Shown here one piece after another: positions 9,342 through 18,960 of a stretch of 64,000 nucleotides of DNA. Under the pieces are notes generated by a model, which was not told where the DNA came from, did not search any database, and was given only the letters and a program-made list of their open reading frames with translations. A program made the translations under genes and the position numbers. This stretch comes from CAVPUA01 sp963828015 (lineage in GTDB: Bacteria > Actinomycetota > Actinomycetes > Mycobacteriales > Jatrophihabitantaceae), in contig CAWHCD010000004.1 of the NCBI GenBank assembly GCA_963828015.1, positions 1,116,001-1,180,000 of the forward strand. The letters run 5' to 3'. Positions within the stretch are counted from its first letter, which is position 1, and every line of letters starts with the position of its first letter.

Positions 9342-10252
9342 GCGCCGGCGGCAGTACCCGGGCCGTGGTCGCCGCCCTGGCGGCCAACCTGGGTATCGCG
9401 GTGATCAAGTTCATCGCCTTCGGCCTGACCGGGGCTTCGGCGATGCTGGCCGAAGGCGTGCACTCCCTGGTCGATTCGGGCAACCAGGTGCTGCTGCTGG
9501 TAGGCGCGCGCCGCTCGGAACGGGCGGCGACGCCGGAGCACCCGTTCGGCTACGGCCGCGATCGCTACATCTACGGCTTCCTGGTCTCGCTGATGCTGTT
9601 CTCCGCCGGTGGGCTGTTCGCTCTCTACGAGGGCATCAACAAGATTCGCCATCCGCACCACCTCGATGACGTCACCGTCGCGCTGGTCGTCCTGGCGGTC
9701 GCGGCCGTGCTCGAATCGTTCTCGCTGCGGACGGCGATCCGCGAGTCGCGCGAGCTCAAAGGTGAGCACTCGTGGGTGCAGTTCGTGCGTCGGGCCAAGG
9801 TCCCCGACCTCCCGGTCGTGCTGCTCGAGGACCTCGCCGCCCTGGTCGGCCTGGTGCTGGCCTTCGTCGGCATCGGCCTGGTCAAGGTCACCGGAAACGC
9901 CGTGTGGGACGGGATAGCCACCGTCGGCATCGGGGCACTGTTGCTTTGCGTGGCGGTGATCCTGGTGATCGAGACCAAGAGCCTGCTGCTCGGCGAGGCG
10001 GCCACGCCCGAGATGCTGGACGCGATCCTCGCCAACCTGGTCGGTCCGGGCGTCGACCGCATCATCCACCTGCGGACGATGCATCTGGGCCCGGATGAAC
10101 TGCTGGTGGCGGCCAAGTTGGCCATGCCGGCGGGGGCCACCCTGCCCGAGGTCGCGGCGGCGATCGACGCCGCCGAGGCGCGGGTGCGCGCGGCCGTGCC
10201 GGCGGCGCGGGTCATGTACATCGAGCCCGACCTGGATCGGACGCCTGCGTGA
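9338..10252 (+). CDS. Cation diffusion facilitator family transporter
   Basis: A 304-residue inner-membrane protein from GTG 9338, overlapping the previous stop by GTGA. It has the CDF layout: a first helix pair with AEGVHSLVDSGNQ (metal-site Asp and His), HPFGYGRDRY in the first cytoplasmic loop, further hydrophobic helices around residues 80-190, and a soluble C-terminal domain with acidic and His residues (RTMHLGPDELL). CDF proteins export zinc, iron or manganese in exchange for protons; the metal cannot be read from this sequence. It sits inside the mannose operon just upstream of manA, with a GTGA overlap. Phosphomannose isomerase is a zinc enzyme, so a metal link is possible but speculative. 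Confidence 0.88.
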   Translation: MSAGGSTRAVVAALAANLGIAVIKFIAFGLTGASAMLAEGVHSLVDSGNQVLLLVGARRSERAATPEHPFGYGRDRYIYGFLVSLMLFSAGGLFALYEGINKIRHPHHLDDVTVALVVLAVAAVLESFSLRTAIRESRELKGEHSWVQFVRRAKVPDLPVVLLEDLAALVGLVLAFVGIGLVKVTGNAVWDGIATVGIGALLLCVAVILVIETKSLLLGEAATPEMLDAILANLVGPGVDRIIHLRTMHLGPDELLVAAKLAMPAGATLPEVAAAIDAAEARVRAAVPAARVMYIEPDLDRTPA

Positions 10253-11439
10253 GCGCACCCGGCCTGATCGCCGTCCAGGGCGTGGCCCGCGACTACGCCT
10301 GGGGATCGCGAACCTACATTCCGGCGTTGCTGGGCCGGCCTTCCACTGACCAGCCGGTCGCCGAGCTGTGGTTCGGGGCGCATCCGGAAAGCCCGTCGCC
10401 GGTTTCCGGCGGCGGGCTGGACGAGCTACTGGCCCGTGATCCGGTCGGTTGGCTGGGGGCCGGCGTGGTGGGCCGGTTCGGACCGCGCCTACCGTTCCTG
10501 CTCAAGCTGCTCGCCGCCGAGCAGCCGCTGTCGATCCAGGTCCACCCCGACCGGGTCCAGGCCCAGGCCGGCTTTGCCGCCGAGGAGGCCAGGGGCGTTC
10601 CGCGGGCCGCCCCGAACCGCAACTATCGCGATGACAACCACAAGCCCGAACTGCTCTATGCGCTGACCCCCTTCGATGCGCTCTGCGGGTTTCGGCCGGT
10701 CGAGGCGACGCTGCGCCTGTTGGACTTACTCGCCGTGCCGGTGCTCGACCCGGTGGCCGCGGCCCTGGGCGGACCGGGCGGTCTGCGGGCCGCCTTCAGC
10801 GCGCTGCTGGAACAGCCCGACCCGGCCCCGGCGGTGGCCCAGGTCGCCGCGCGCGCGAGCGAGCTCGGTGAGCAGGGCGAGTTCGCGCTCTCGCTGCGGG
10901 CGGTGCGGACCTGCGCGGCCGCGTTCCCGGGCGACGTCGGGGTGCTGTTGTCGCTCCTGCTCAATGCGGTGACCCTGCAACCGGGCGAATCGATCTACCT
11001 CGGGGCGGGCAATGTCCACGCCTACCTGCACGGTCTGGGGGTCGAGATCATGGCCAACAGCGACAACGTGCTGCGCTGCGGACTGACGCCCAAGCACGTC
11101 GACGTGGCCGAGCTGCTCGCGATCACCGATTTCACCCCGCTGGCCGAGCCGCGCTGGGCCCCGTCGCCGTCCCCGGCCGGGTCGCTCGAGCTCGACGTCC
11201 CGGTGCCCGACTTCCGGCTCGGCGTGTACGAGCTGGCCGACTCTTCGGGCCCGGTGGCCCTCCCGTCGATCGCCCCGCAACTGGTCCTCGGCCTGAGTGG
11301 CCGGGTGCGGGTCGAGGCCGGCGGGCAGTCGGTGCCCTTGGGTCCGGGGGAGGCGGTCTTCGCCCCACCGGATGGGACCGGACTGACCTTGCACGGCCAC
11401 GGTCGGCTGGCCATCGCGGGTGTCGGGACAGAAACCTGA
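10249..11439 (+). CDS. manA: Mannose-6-phosphate isomerase, class I
   Basis: A 396-residue zinc-dependent isomerase converting fructose-6-phosphate to mannose-6-phosphate. Motifs include RDYAWGSRT at the N-terminus, AELWFGAHPESPS, the zinc site LSIQVHPD, DDNHKPELL, and the second His/Glu region GAGNVHAYLHGLGVEIMANSDN. The C-terminal cupin half is also present. It starts with GTG overlapping the transporter stop and ends the mannose gene cluster that supplies mannose-1-phosphate and GDP-mannose for glycolipids and glycoproteins. All residues I would expect at the active site are present, and length is normal. Confidence 0.93.
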   Translation: MSAPGLIAVQGVARDYAWGSRTYIPALLGRPSTDQPVAELWFGAHPESPSPVSGGGLDELLARDPVGWLGAGVVGRFGPRLPFLLKLLAAEQPLSIQVHPDRVQAQAGFAAEEARGVPRAAPNRNYRDDNHKPELLYALTPFDALCGFRPVEATLRLLDLLAVPVLDPVAAALGGPGGLRAAFSALLEQPDPAPAVAQVAARASELGEQGEFALSLRAVRTCAAAFPGDVGVLLSLLLNAVTLQPGESIYLGAGNVHAYLHGLGVEIMANSDNVLRCGLTPKHVDVAELLAITDFTPLAEPRWAPSPSPAGSLELDVPVPDFRLGVYELADSSGPVALPSIAPQLVLGLSGRVRVEAGGQSVPLGPGEAVFAPPDGTGLTLHGHGRLAIAGVGTET

Positions 11440-11464
11440 CACAACTCTGGTAAGTTCTTCGGTG

Positions 11465-11827
11465 ATGCCGACGTTGACCATCCAGCAAGCCGCTGACGCC
11501 ACTGGGTGGTCGCAGCGGATGTTGCGCTATCTGGAACAGGCCGGACTCGTGTCGGCCCTGCGCACACCGGGCGGGCATCGGCTCTACGGCACCCGCCAGA
11601 TCGAACGGCTGCAGAAGCTGCGTGAACTGCTCGCCCAGCACGACCTCACCATCAACGACATCGCGTTCGAGCTCCGCATGCGGACCGACGCGCCCCTGGC
11701 CCGCTCCGTCGACGACTGGTTCGGCGCGGTCCATCGCAATGCGGCACCGCCTGAGGCGGGGATCTTTCGTCGCCTCACCTCGCTCGACGAGCTCGCCACC
11801 CATCCATACGAACTAGAAGGAGCACCA
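11465..11827 (+). CDS. MerR-type helix-turn-helix segment, in frame with ahcY
   Basis: From ATG 11465 (or GTG 11462) the frame encodes a MerR-like winged helix-turn-helix at about residues 4-75: TIQQAADATGWSQRMLRYLEQAGLV, split here as TIQQAADAT, RMLRYLE and TPGGHRLYG, followed by a helical stretch (LQKLRELLAQHDLTI). No stop codon separates it from ahcY, so the frame is continuous to 13309 (614 residues). The boundary given is the internal ahcY start. Two readings are possible: a true MerR-AHCY fusion with an internal second start, or a separate regulator whose stop was lost to an indel; in frame +1 a TAG lies at 11814-11816. A small regulator coupled to ahcY would fit control of the methyl cycle. 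Confidence 0.6.

Positions 11828-11830
<3 letters not shown>
11815..11830 (+). promoter_or_regulatory. Strong internal ribosome binding site and GTG start of ahcY
   Basis: AGAAGGAG at 11815-11822 is followed 5 bases later by GTG 11828. This near-perfect Shine-Dalgarno sits inside the open MerR frame and decides the ahcY start: the resulting 493-residue product has the normal length for actinobacterial S-adenosylhomocysteine hydrolases. Confidence 0.75.
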
Positions 11831-13309
<1,479 letters not shown>

Positions 13310-13326
13310 GTCCTACTAGCTCGACC

Positions 13327-13367
13327 CGACGGGCCGATCAGCGATAGAAGCGCTGGTCGGCCCGTCG
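13327..13367. terminator. 17-bp hairpin between ahcY and the convergent RDD gene
   Basis: Arms 13327-13343 and 13351-13367 pair at 16 of 17 positions with a 7-base loop. It starts 17 bases after the ahcY stop. The right arm is also the coding sequence for the last residues of the RDD protein on the other strand, so one hairpin can terminate both convergent transcripts. There is no clear T-tract, as is common in high-GC actinobacteria. Confidence 0.7.
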
Positions 13368-14120
13368 TCGTCGTTCGGCCAGCACGGTGACCAGCAGCAC
13401 TGACGCCGGGATCGGCGCCGGGGGCGGCGGGGCGATCACCGCCATCACCTGGTTGGCCAGTTGGGTCTCCAGCGCATAGCGCGCCGCAGGGGTGAGCGCG
13501 TTGGCGCGGGTCACGAACTGCCGTACCGACAACGCCAACCCGTCATCGAGGCGGGTCAGGTCCAGGGCCGCGGCCCAGCCCTGCAAGGCCCACGGAATCT
13601 GATACATGGGCGGCACGAGCACCTCGGCGCGACTGCCGACGCGTTCGTTGAGGACGAACGTGCCGGCCAGGTGATCGCCGATGCGTTTCGAGGACTTGCT
13701 CGTTCCGATCGCGATCATGCCGACCGCGGTGCTCAGCGGCGGCAGCAGGCCTGGCTTCTCGAGCACCAACCCGGTCAGTCCGAGGATGACGGCCTGCCGA
13801 AAGCTGAGCGGTCCACCGTCGTCGCGGACCGCGCGTAGGCCCAGGCACAGCTTGCCGATGGTGCGCCCGCGCCCGAGCCATTGGAACAGGATCGGGTAGC
13901 CCGCGAAGACCAGAACGAGCTCGACGACGACGGCGGCGGCGATCGCGGCGTCATCTCCACCGGCTGACAGGGTGATCGTCAGCAGGATAAAGAACACCAC
14001 CCATTGCAGCGCGTAGTCGATGAGCGCCGCGAAGGTGCGGGTGCCCAGGCCAGCGTGCGGGAGCTCGAGCGCGACGGCCTCACCCGACACGATCCGAACG
14101 CCCGGCTGGCTGGTGTACAT
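13338..14120 (-). CDS. RDD-family membrane protein (Rv3695-like)
   Basis: A 260-residue protein from ATG 14120 (an upstream ATG at 14138 is also in frame). It carries an RDD domain: TFAALIDYALQW at the first membrane helix, a second helix AAAVVVELVLVFAGYPILF, then GRTIGKLCLGLRAV and the C-terminal KRIGDHLAGTFVL element. After residue 165 there is a cytosolic tail. RDD proteins are small membrane proteins of mostly unknown role, sometimes linked to transport. It is divergent from the SpoIIM-like gene with only 37 bp between the starts, so the two share a promoter region. In mycobacteria the same pair lies beside DUF58 and MoxR genes, which occur here only after a 6.5 kb interruption. Confidence 0.85.
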   Translation of the reverse strand: MYTSQPGVRIVSGEAVALELPHAGLGTRTFAALIDYALQWVVFFILLTITLSAGGDDAAIAAAVVVELVLVFAGYPILFQWLGRGRTIGKLCLGLRAVRDDGGPLSFRQAVILGLTGLVLEKPGLLPPLSTAVGMIAIGTSKSSKRIGDHLAGTFVLNERVGSRAEVLVPPMYQIPWALQGWAAALDLTRLDDGLALSVRQFVTRANALTPAARYALETQLANQVMAVIAPPPPAPIPASVLLVTVLAERRRRADQRFYR

Positions 14121-14157
14121 GAGTTGAGTTTGCCGCAATAGCGCATACAGTGCGCGC

Positions 14158-15153
14158 GTGGACCTCGACGCGTTCGTCAGCCAGCGCGCCGGTCAGTGGC
14201 AGCGGCTGGAGGTTCTCGCCCGGCGCCGGCGGCTGACGGGAGCGGAGTCCGACGAGCTGGTCGCGCTATACCGGCAGACGGCCACCGCGCTGGCTCAGGT
14301 GCAGTCACGCGCCCCCGACCCGATCGTCACGGCCCGGCTCTCGGGGCTGCTGGCCCGGGCGCGCGCCGCGGTGATCGGCGGCTCGCGGCGCAGCGGGTGG
14401 GCGGCGCTCGGGCACGGCGTCATGGTCGACTTCCCGGTTGTCGTCTACCGGGCCTGGCGGTGGTGGGTGACGGTGGGCCTGCTCAGCTGGGGCGCGGCCC
14501 TGGCGATGATGCTCTATATCAAGGACCATCCGCGTCGGCTCTCTTCGGTTGTGGATTCCCAGGACGTGCAGCAGCTCGTCAATCACGACTTCGCCGACTA
14601 CTACCGGGCGCATCCGGCCCGTTCGTTCGCCGCGCAGGTCTGGACCAACAACGCCTTGGTGGCGGCCGTGTGCCTGTTATTCGGGGTGACGCTGATCGGG
14701 ACCGTGTACTTCCTGGCCCAGAACGTGCTGAATCTAGGGCTGGTCGGTGGGGCGATGCTGGGCGCGGGCAAGGCGGGCCTGTTCTGGGGGCTGATCCTGC
14801 CGCATGGCCTGCTCGAGCTGACGGCGGTGTTCATCGCGGCCGGCGTCGGGCTACAGCTGGGCTGGTCGTGGGTTGCGCCCGGTGAGCTGCCGCGTTCGCA
14901 GTCGTTGGGTCGGGCCGGGCGAGCGGCGATCGTCGTGTCGATCGGGTTGGTCGGCGTGCTGTTCGTGTCCGGCTTGATCGAAGCGTTTGTCACACCGTCC
15001 GGGCTGCCGACGTGGGCTCGGATCGGTATCGGCGTCGTGGCGGAGGTGGCCTTCTTGGCCTACATCTTCGTGCTCGGCCGGCGCGGGGTGGCGCTCGGGG
15101 CGACCGGGGATCTGGACGTGGACGAGCGGGCGGCCGAGGTGCCGGTCAGCTAG
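14158..15153 (+). CDS. Stage II sporulation protein M family membrane protein (Rv3694c-like)
   Basis: A 331-residue membrane protein from GTG 14158. The N-terminal 80 residues are a helical cytosolic domain (Arg- and Ala-rich). Hydrophobic helices lie at about residues 105-122, 168-190, 195-230, 260-282 and 290-310, and the GLILPHGLLELTAVFIA segment is the hallmark of the SpoIIM/DUF95 family. These proteins occur with MoxR-DUF58 operons in actinobacteria, where no sporulation role is known. It is the last gene before an accessory insertion; its natural neighbours (DUF58, MoxR, DUF4350, DUF4129) resume at 21.7 kb. Confidence 0.88.
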   Translation: MDLDAFVSQRAGQWQRLEVLARRRRLTGAESDELVALYRQTATALAQVQSRAPDPIVTARLSGLLARARAAVIGGSRRSGWAALGHGVMVDFPVVVYRAWRWWVTVGLLSWGAALAMMLYIKDHPRRLSSVVDSQDVQQLVNHDFADYYRAHPARSFAAQVWTNNALVAAVCLLFGVTLIGTVYFLAQNVLNLGLVGGAMLGAGKAGLFWGLILPHGLLELTAVFIAAGVGLQLGWSWVAPGELPRSQSLGRAGRAAIVVSIGLVGVLFVSGLIEAFVTPSGLPTWARIGIGVVAEVAFLAYIFVLGRRGVALGATGDLDVDERAAEVPVS

Positions 15154-15241
15154 GTCTGGCGGCACTCTCGAAGCTCAAGATCAAGAGAATTCGCTGTTAT
15201 ATCTGGGGAATCGCTTGCGATGTCCGTTCTGGGTCGATAGA

Positions 15242-15259
15242 ATCGAATGTATGTTCGAT
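15242..15259 (+). promoter_or_regulatory. SOS-box-like palindrome spanning the start codon of the 13E12 gene
   Basis: ATCGAATGTATGTTCGAT is an inverted repeat with perfect 6-bp arms (ATCGAA / TTCGAT). It matches the mycobacterial LexA site consensus TCGAAC-N4-GTTCGA at 11 of 12 defined positions. The ATG start at 15251 lies inside it, so LexA binding would block both transcription and use of the start region. 13E12 genes in M. tuberculosis are known DNA-damage-regulated genes. Confidence 0.6.
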
Positions 15260-16544
15260 AGTCCGGTTGCGGTGATGGATCGGCTCGATGCCGTGCTTGA
15301 TCAGCTCCTGGCGGTCGACTTCCACGCCTGCGATGGCGAGACGTTGCTGCAGGTGGCGCGCCGATCTGAGGTCGTGGAGCGTCGGTTTGGGTGCGGTGCG
15401 GCATCGGCTGGTGGCGGCGATCGAGGGTCAAGGCCTGGCCCGTGATCGCGGGCACCGTGACACGGTCGCCTTGTTGCAGGAGTTGTGGAATGCCGCGCCG
15501 GCCGCAGCGCGGCGTGAGGTGGCGTTGGCCGGGGATCTGGCTCCGCGCCGGGGACTGACCGGTGAAGTGTTGGAGCCGATCTTCGCGGTGACCGCTGAGG
15601 CCGAAGCTGCTGGGGAGCTGTCTGCTGCGCACGCGAAGGTGATCATCGACGCGGTCAACAAGCTGCCCAACGACTTGGCGGCAGAGTGGGACGAGCGGGT
15701 GGAAGCCGACCTGGTCGCGTCAGCCCGGATGTTCGACCCGGCCCAGTTGACCAAGCTCGGGCGTCGGTATCTGGATCACCTCGACCCCGACGGCACCCTG
15801 CGCGATGAGCGCTACCGCCATCAGCATCGCGGATTCACTATTGCTCAGCGCGCCGATGGCTCCTCCCGTGTCGAGGGTGAACTGACCGCACCCTGTACGC
15901 AGGTGCTCCTCGCGTCCTTGGACGCCCTCGCCGGACCGGCGCCGGCCGTCGATGGCACCCCGGACCCGCGGTCCGCGGCCGAACGCCGTCATGACGGGTT
16001 CGAAGGGGCGCTGCGGCTGGTCCTGCGGGCCAAAGAACTCCCCGACGTCGCCGGCACCGTCGCCACCGTGCTGCTCACCGCCACCGTGGACCAATGGGAC
16101 TCCGAGACCGGGTTGGTCACCACCGGGCACGGGTCCCTGATCTCGGTCGCGCAGGCCAAGCGGATCGCCGGCGGCGACCCACTCATCGTGCCGGTCGTGA
16201 TCGGGAAGGCGGACGGGATCATCGCCTACGGCACGGGCCAGCGGTTGTTCAACCGCCACCAGCGCTGCGCGATGTACGCCCGGGACAAGGGCTGCACCTG
16301 GCCTGGCTGTGATGCCCCTCCGGTCTGGTGCGAGATTCATCATGTTGAAGGGTGGATCAAGACCGGCCGAACCTGCGTCGACCAAGGCGCCCTACTCTGC
16401 CCCCGGCATCATCAGAACCTCGACTTCAACGGCTGGGTCGCCACCATGATCAACGGCCGACCCCACTACATCCCACCCGCCCGGATCGACCCCGACCAGA
16501 TACCCCGCCGCAACACCCTGCACGACACCGTCACCATCACCTGA
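15251..16544 (+). pseudogene. 13E12-repeat family HNH endonuclease (DUF222 + HNH), frameshifted
   Basis: The start ATG 15251 gives MFDSPVAVMDRLDAVLDQL and reads to about 15380, where one extra base (GTCGGTTTGGG) moves the frame; the remainder runs to 16544. Joined, the protein has about 430 residues: a DUF222 domain over the N-terminal two thirds (VALLQELW, AAELSAAHAKVI-like helices) and a C-terminal HNH nuclease with CTWPGC, EIHHVEGW and LCPRHHQNLDF, which supplies two zinc-type Cys/His pairs and the HNH histidines. Family members are multicopy, mobile-like and damage-inducible in mycobacteria. An SOS-box-like palindrome covers the start codon. Only one single-base lesion is present, so it may be an intact gene with a sequencing error. 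Confidence 0.8.
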
Positions 16545-16590
16545 CGCCGCTCAAACACGCACTCTCATGTCGATGTGCGGATAGGCCGAG

Positions 16591-16915
16591 TCAGACGACG
16601 GCGACGTGCTCCCGCACCACGGCACGCATCTCCATCAAGATGGCATCGCGCTCCGCTGTGGTTGCCAGATGGTCGCGTCGATCCAGCAAGGTGACGAGGG
16701 CGCGGTCCAGCGGACCTTGGTACATTCCACGCGGGAATCCGCACGTAAAACGGACCCTCGAAGGAGTGGATCGGGAGGTCCCAGTAGCCGAACGCACGCA
16801 GTAGGACCTCGTAATCCGAGGCTTCGTCCTGCGGTAGCGGCACGTTGATGCCGTGCTCAGCCAGCATCGCGCGTACAAGCGGCTCAGCGTCGCTGCGCAG
16901 ACTGTCACGGCTCAT
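16591..16915 (-). pseudogene. Small uncharacterised protein, one frameshift
   Basis: Read from ATG 16915 on the minus strand, the first frame gives MSRDSLRSDAEPLVRAMLAE, then LPQDEASDYEVLLRAFGYWD and FEGPFYVRIP; near 16733 one extra C shifts the frame, and the continuation reads RGMYQGPLDRALVTLLDRRDH to a stop at 16591. Repaired length is about 107 residues. The acidic, helical composition and codon use look coding in both halves. I do not recognise the family. Its ATG overlaps the stop of the small upstream gene (ATGA), so the two form a coupled pair. Possible roles include a toxin-antitoxin-like or phage-derived pair, but nothing in the sequence proves this. Confidence 0.5.
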
Positions 16916-17073
16916 CGCCGCAACCTCCACCGTCGCCTCGGTAGCAACACCGGACTCCACAGGTCCTCCGCCACCGCGACTGCATCGTCCACCCGAAGGC
17001 CCGTGGGAAGGATGATGTCGACTGCCAAGCGATGTAGACGGGCGTCGAAGTCGGATTGAAGGCTTTCAGTCAT
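16912..17073 (-). CDS. Small uncharacterised ORF coupled to the gene at 16591-16915
   Basis: A 53-residue open frame from ATG 17073, reading MTESLQSDFDARLHRLAVD, then IILPTGLRVDDAVAVAEDLW and an Arg-rich end. Its TGA overlaps the next ATG (ATGA), the strongest argument that it is translated. The N-terminal half looks like an amphipathic helix; the C-terminal RRRWRLRR is very basic. No family recognised. It lies in the accessory segment downstream of the 13E12 gene. It could also be the N-terminal part of a longer protein whose frame is broken near 16925. Confidence 0.4.
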   Translation of the reverse strand: MTESLQSDFDARLHRLAVDIILPTGLRVDDAVAVAEDLWSPVLLPRRRWRLRR

Positions 17074-17260
17074 GTGAACGATCTTGTTCACCAGATGCGC
17101 GCGTTCATGCCGCTGTCGTGATCGCCCGGAACTGACATGTGCGCGTCCTACCCGGAGAAGCCCTACCGATGAGGGCTTGATGCGAACGCAGCATCACCTC
17201 ATGAGCCACGCCACGGCTGTCGACGGGGGTCGTCCCTGCTAAGTTGACGCGACTTGCGGC

Positions 17261-17572
17261 GTGATAAGTAAGGAGACTGTCTTGTTCCTTGTCCTTCTGG
17301 CCGTCTTGATCGTCGCCGCGGTGTGGTTCGGCATCCAAGTTGTCCCACGCCTCCTGAGGCGTCATCCCCAGGCGATCACGCCGGTCCAGTTGATATTGGA
17401 CAAGCGTTACATCGATCCCTTCCCGGGTGACACGAGCGGACAACCGCAGCGCTTTCAGCTCCTGCTTGAGGATGAGGACGGGCACCAGGTATGGCAATGG
17501 TGCGACTCTGCGGCCTTTTCAAGCGCCGAGCCCGGTGACACCTTCATTCGGGGCGAGGTCAGCAAGCGATAG
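17261..17572 (+). CDS. Small single-pass membrane protein, function unknown
   Basis: A 103-residue protein from GTG 17261. A single strong membrane helix lies at about residues 7-27 (VLFLVLLAVLIVAAVWFGI), followed by a short basic RRHP turn, which predicts an N-out/C-in or signal-anchor topology, and a soluble domain of about 70 residues (QLILDKRYIDPFPGD, FQLLLEDEDGHQVWQWCD). No family recognised. GC content and codon use look lower than in the housekeeping genes, in line with the accessory character of this segment. The start is not supported by a strong ribosome site, and a later start is possible. Confidence 0.5.
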   Translation: MISKETVLFLVLLAVLIVAAVWFGIQVVPRLLRRHPQAITPVQLILDKRYIDPFPGDTSGQPQRFQLLLEDEDGHQVWQWCDSAAFSSAEPGDTFIRGEVSKR

Positions 17573-17751
17573 GTATTCGTAACACTTGCTCCATGAATCG
17601 TAGAAGTCGGCCGGTAACCACTGTGAATGTTCGAACGCCGCCTGACGAGTCGCGTCCCGCGTCCGAGCATGGCAAGCCCATCAGACCAGGCATCAGCCCT
17701 GGCCCTGTCGAGCCATCAGCAACGAACATCCGCTATTGGCTCCCTTCTGTG

Positions 17752-18939
17752 TCAAGACGCAGCTGGGAGTCGGGTTCTAGGCTTGCGGGTGACGGGTCCG
17801 GGAAGTGACTTTTTCGAAGAGCTGGTGTGGGGATGTGAGCCAGCCGCGCTGGATTTCAGTGACGCGCCCCGGTGTCCTCCCGGGCCCGTCCTCGTTGACG
17901 TGCTGCCGTTGGCGACGAGGTCGTCGAGCATGGTCTTGTAGACGATGTCCGACAGCCTGCGTTTGAGGCATCGCATGGCTTCGTTCGGTGTCTTGCCGGC
18001 GGCGACCTTGCGGTCGTAGTAGGCGCGGCCTTCTGTGGTGTTGCGGAGCTGGACGACGGCCATCATGTGTAGCGCCATGTTGATCTGTCGGTTGCCGCCA
18101 CGGGAGAGCCGGTGCCGGACGTTGTCCCCGGAGGACGCATCGATAGGCGCGGTGCCGGTCCAGGAAGCGAAGTGCCCCTTGCTGGGGAAGCGGGTGATGT
18201 CTCCAACCTCGACCAGCAGCCGTGCGGCGCCGGAGGGGCCGACGCCGTGCAACTGCAACAGCTTGGTGCCGGTCTGTTTGATCAGCGCAATGAGTTCTTT
18301 GTTCGCGGCCTTCTTGCGCAGATAGACCCGCTCGAGGTCGACCACGAACTCCATCGCGACGCGTTTGCGGGTCTTCCCAGCCACATCCTTCGGGCGTACC
18401 CCGGCGAGTAGGGCGCGGGCCTGCGCCGCGGACAGATCCCTTTTCGCGCCACCAGGAATCAGCTCCAGCAGCAACACGTGAAGCTGGCAGATCATCCGGG
18501 TGTGGTCCTCGCCGATGCGTCGCCGCCGATCGACCAGCAGCCGCAGCACTTCCAGCGTTTCGTCGTTGACGACCTCGCGCAGCCCACCCATGCGCACGCC
18601 GACCAGGGCGATGGAGTGCGCGTCGGTGTCATCGGTCTTGCGGCCCTGCCCCGTGGCGTAGACGCGCATGCGTGCCGACAGTTTTGCGGGTACGTCCATC
18701 ACCGTCTCGCCGCGCTCGAGCAGGCGAAGGGCGACGTGTTTGCCGATCCCTTCACAGCCCTCGATCGCCCACACGCGATTCGGCCACTGTGCTGCGAAGG
18801 CGAGCATCGCCTCAAACCCGGGCGCGTCGGTGGTGAACCGGTGGCTGTCCAGCACGGTCTCGTCGCTGGTCATGACTTCGATGGTGACGGTGCGTTTGTG
18901 CGGGTCCATCCCGAGCACCACCCGACCGGTGTCCTGCAT
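17752..18939 (-). CDS. IS110-family transposase (DEDD recombinase)
   Basis: A 395-residue protein from ATG 18939 with a good ribosome site (GGAGGAACGAC). The N-terminal RuvC-like DEDD domain shows VVLGMDPHKRTVTIEV (first Asp), WAIEGCEGIG (Glu), and GRKTDDTDAHSIA (Asp pair). The C-terminal transposase_20 domain shows LLQLHGVGPSGAARLL, FASWTGTAPIDASSGD with the catalytic serine region, and RLSRGGNRQIN. The frame is complete, so the element may be active. IS110 transposases move DNA without leaving inverted repeats and use a structured RNA made from the element end. The last 45 residues are Ser/Pro/Arg-rich and variable in the family. Confidence 0.92.
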   Translation of the reverse strand: MQDTGRVVLGMDPHKRTVTIEVMTSDETVLDSHRFTTDAPGFEAMLAFAAQWPNRVWAIEGCEGIGKHVALRLLERGETVMDVPAKLSARMRVYATGQGRKTDDTDAHSIALVGVRMGGLREVVNDETLEVLRLLVDRRRRIGEDHTRMICQLHVLLLELIPGGAKRDLSAAQARALLAGVRPKDVAGKTRKRVAMEFVVDLERVYLRKKAANKELIALIKQTGTKLLQLHGVGPSGAARLLVEVGDITRFPSKGHFASWTGTAPIDASSGDNVRHRLSRGGNRQINMALHMMAVVQLRNTTEGRAYYDRKVAAGKTPNEAMRCLKRRLSDIVYKTMLDDLVANGSTSTRTGPGGHRGASLKSSAAGSHPHTSSSKKSLPGPVTRKPRTRLPAAS

Positions 18940-18960
18940 GTCGTTCCTCCTGCTTCTCGA
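17752..18960 (-). mobile_element. IS110-family insertion sequence (ends not resolved)
   Basis: The element is defined by its transposase gene; IS110 elements have little or no terminal inverted repeat, and none was found here, so the limits given cover the gene and its ribosome site only. About 250 bp on the upstream side (18940-19190) are non-coding and could hold the left end with its guide (bridge) RNA. The element sits inside the accessory segment that interrupts the SpoIIM-MoxR locus. Confidence 0.75.

Noticed and set aside
17593..17808. 71-residue open frame downstream of the small membrane gene
   Set aside because: Pro/Ser/Arg-rich, no ribosome site, overlaps the 3' end of the transposase gene on the other strand.
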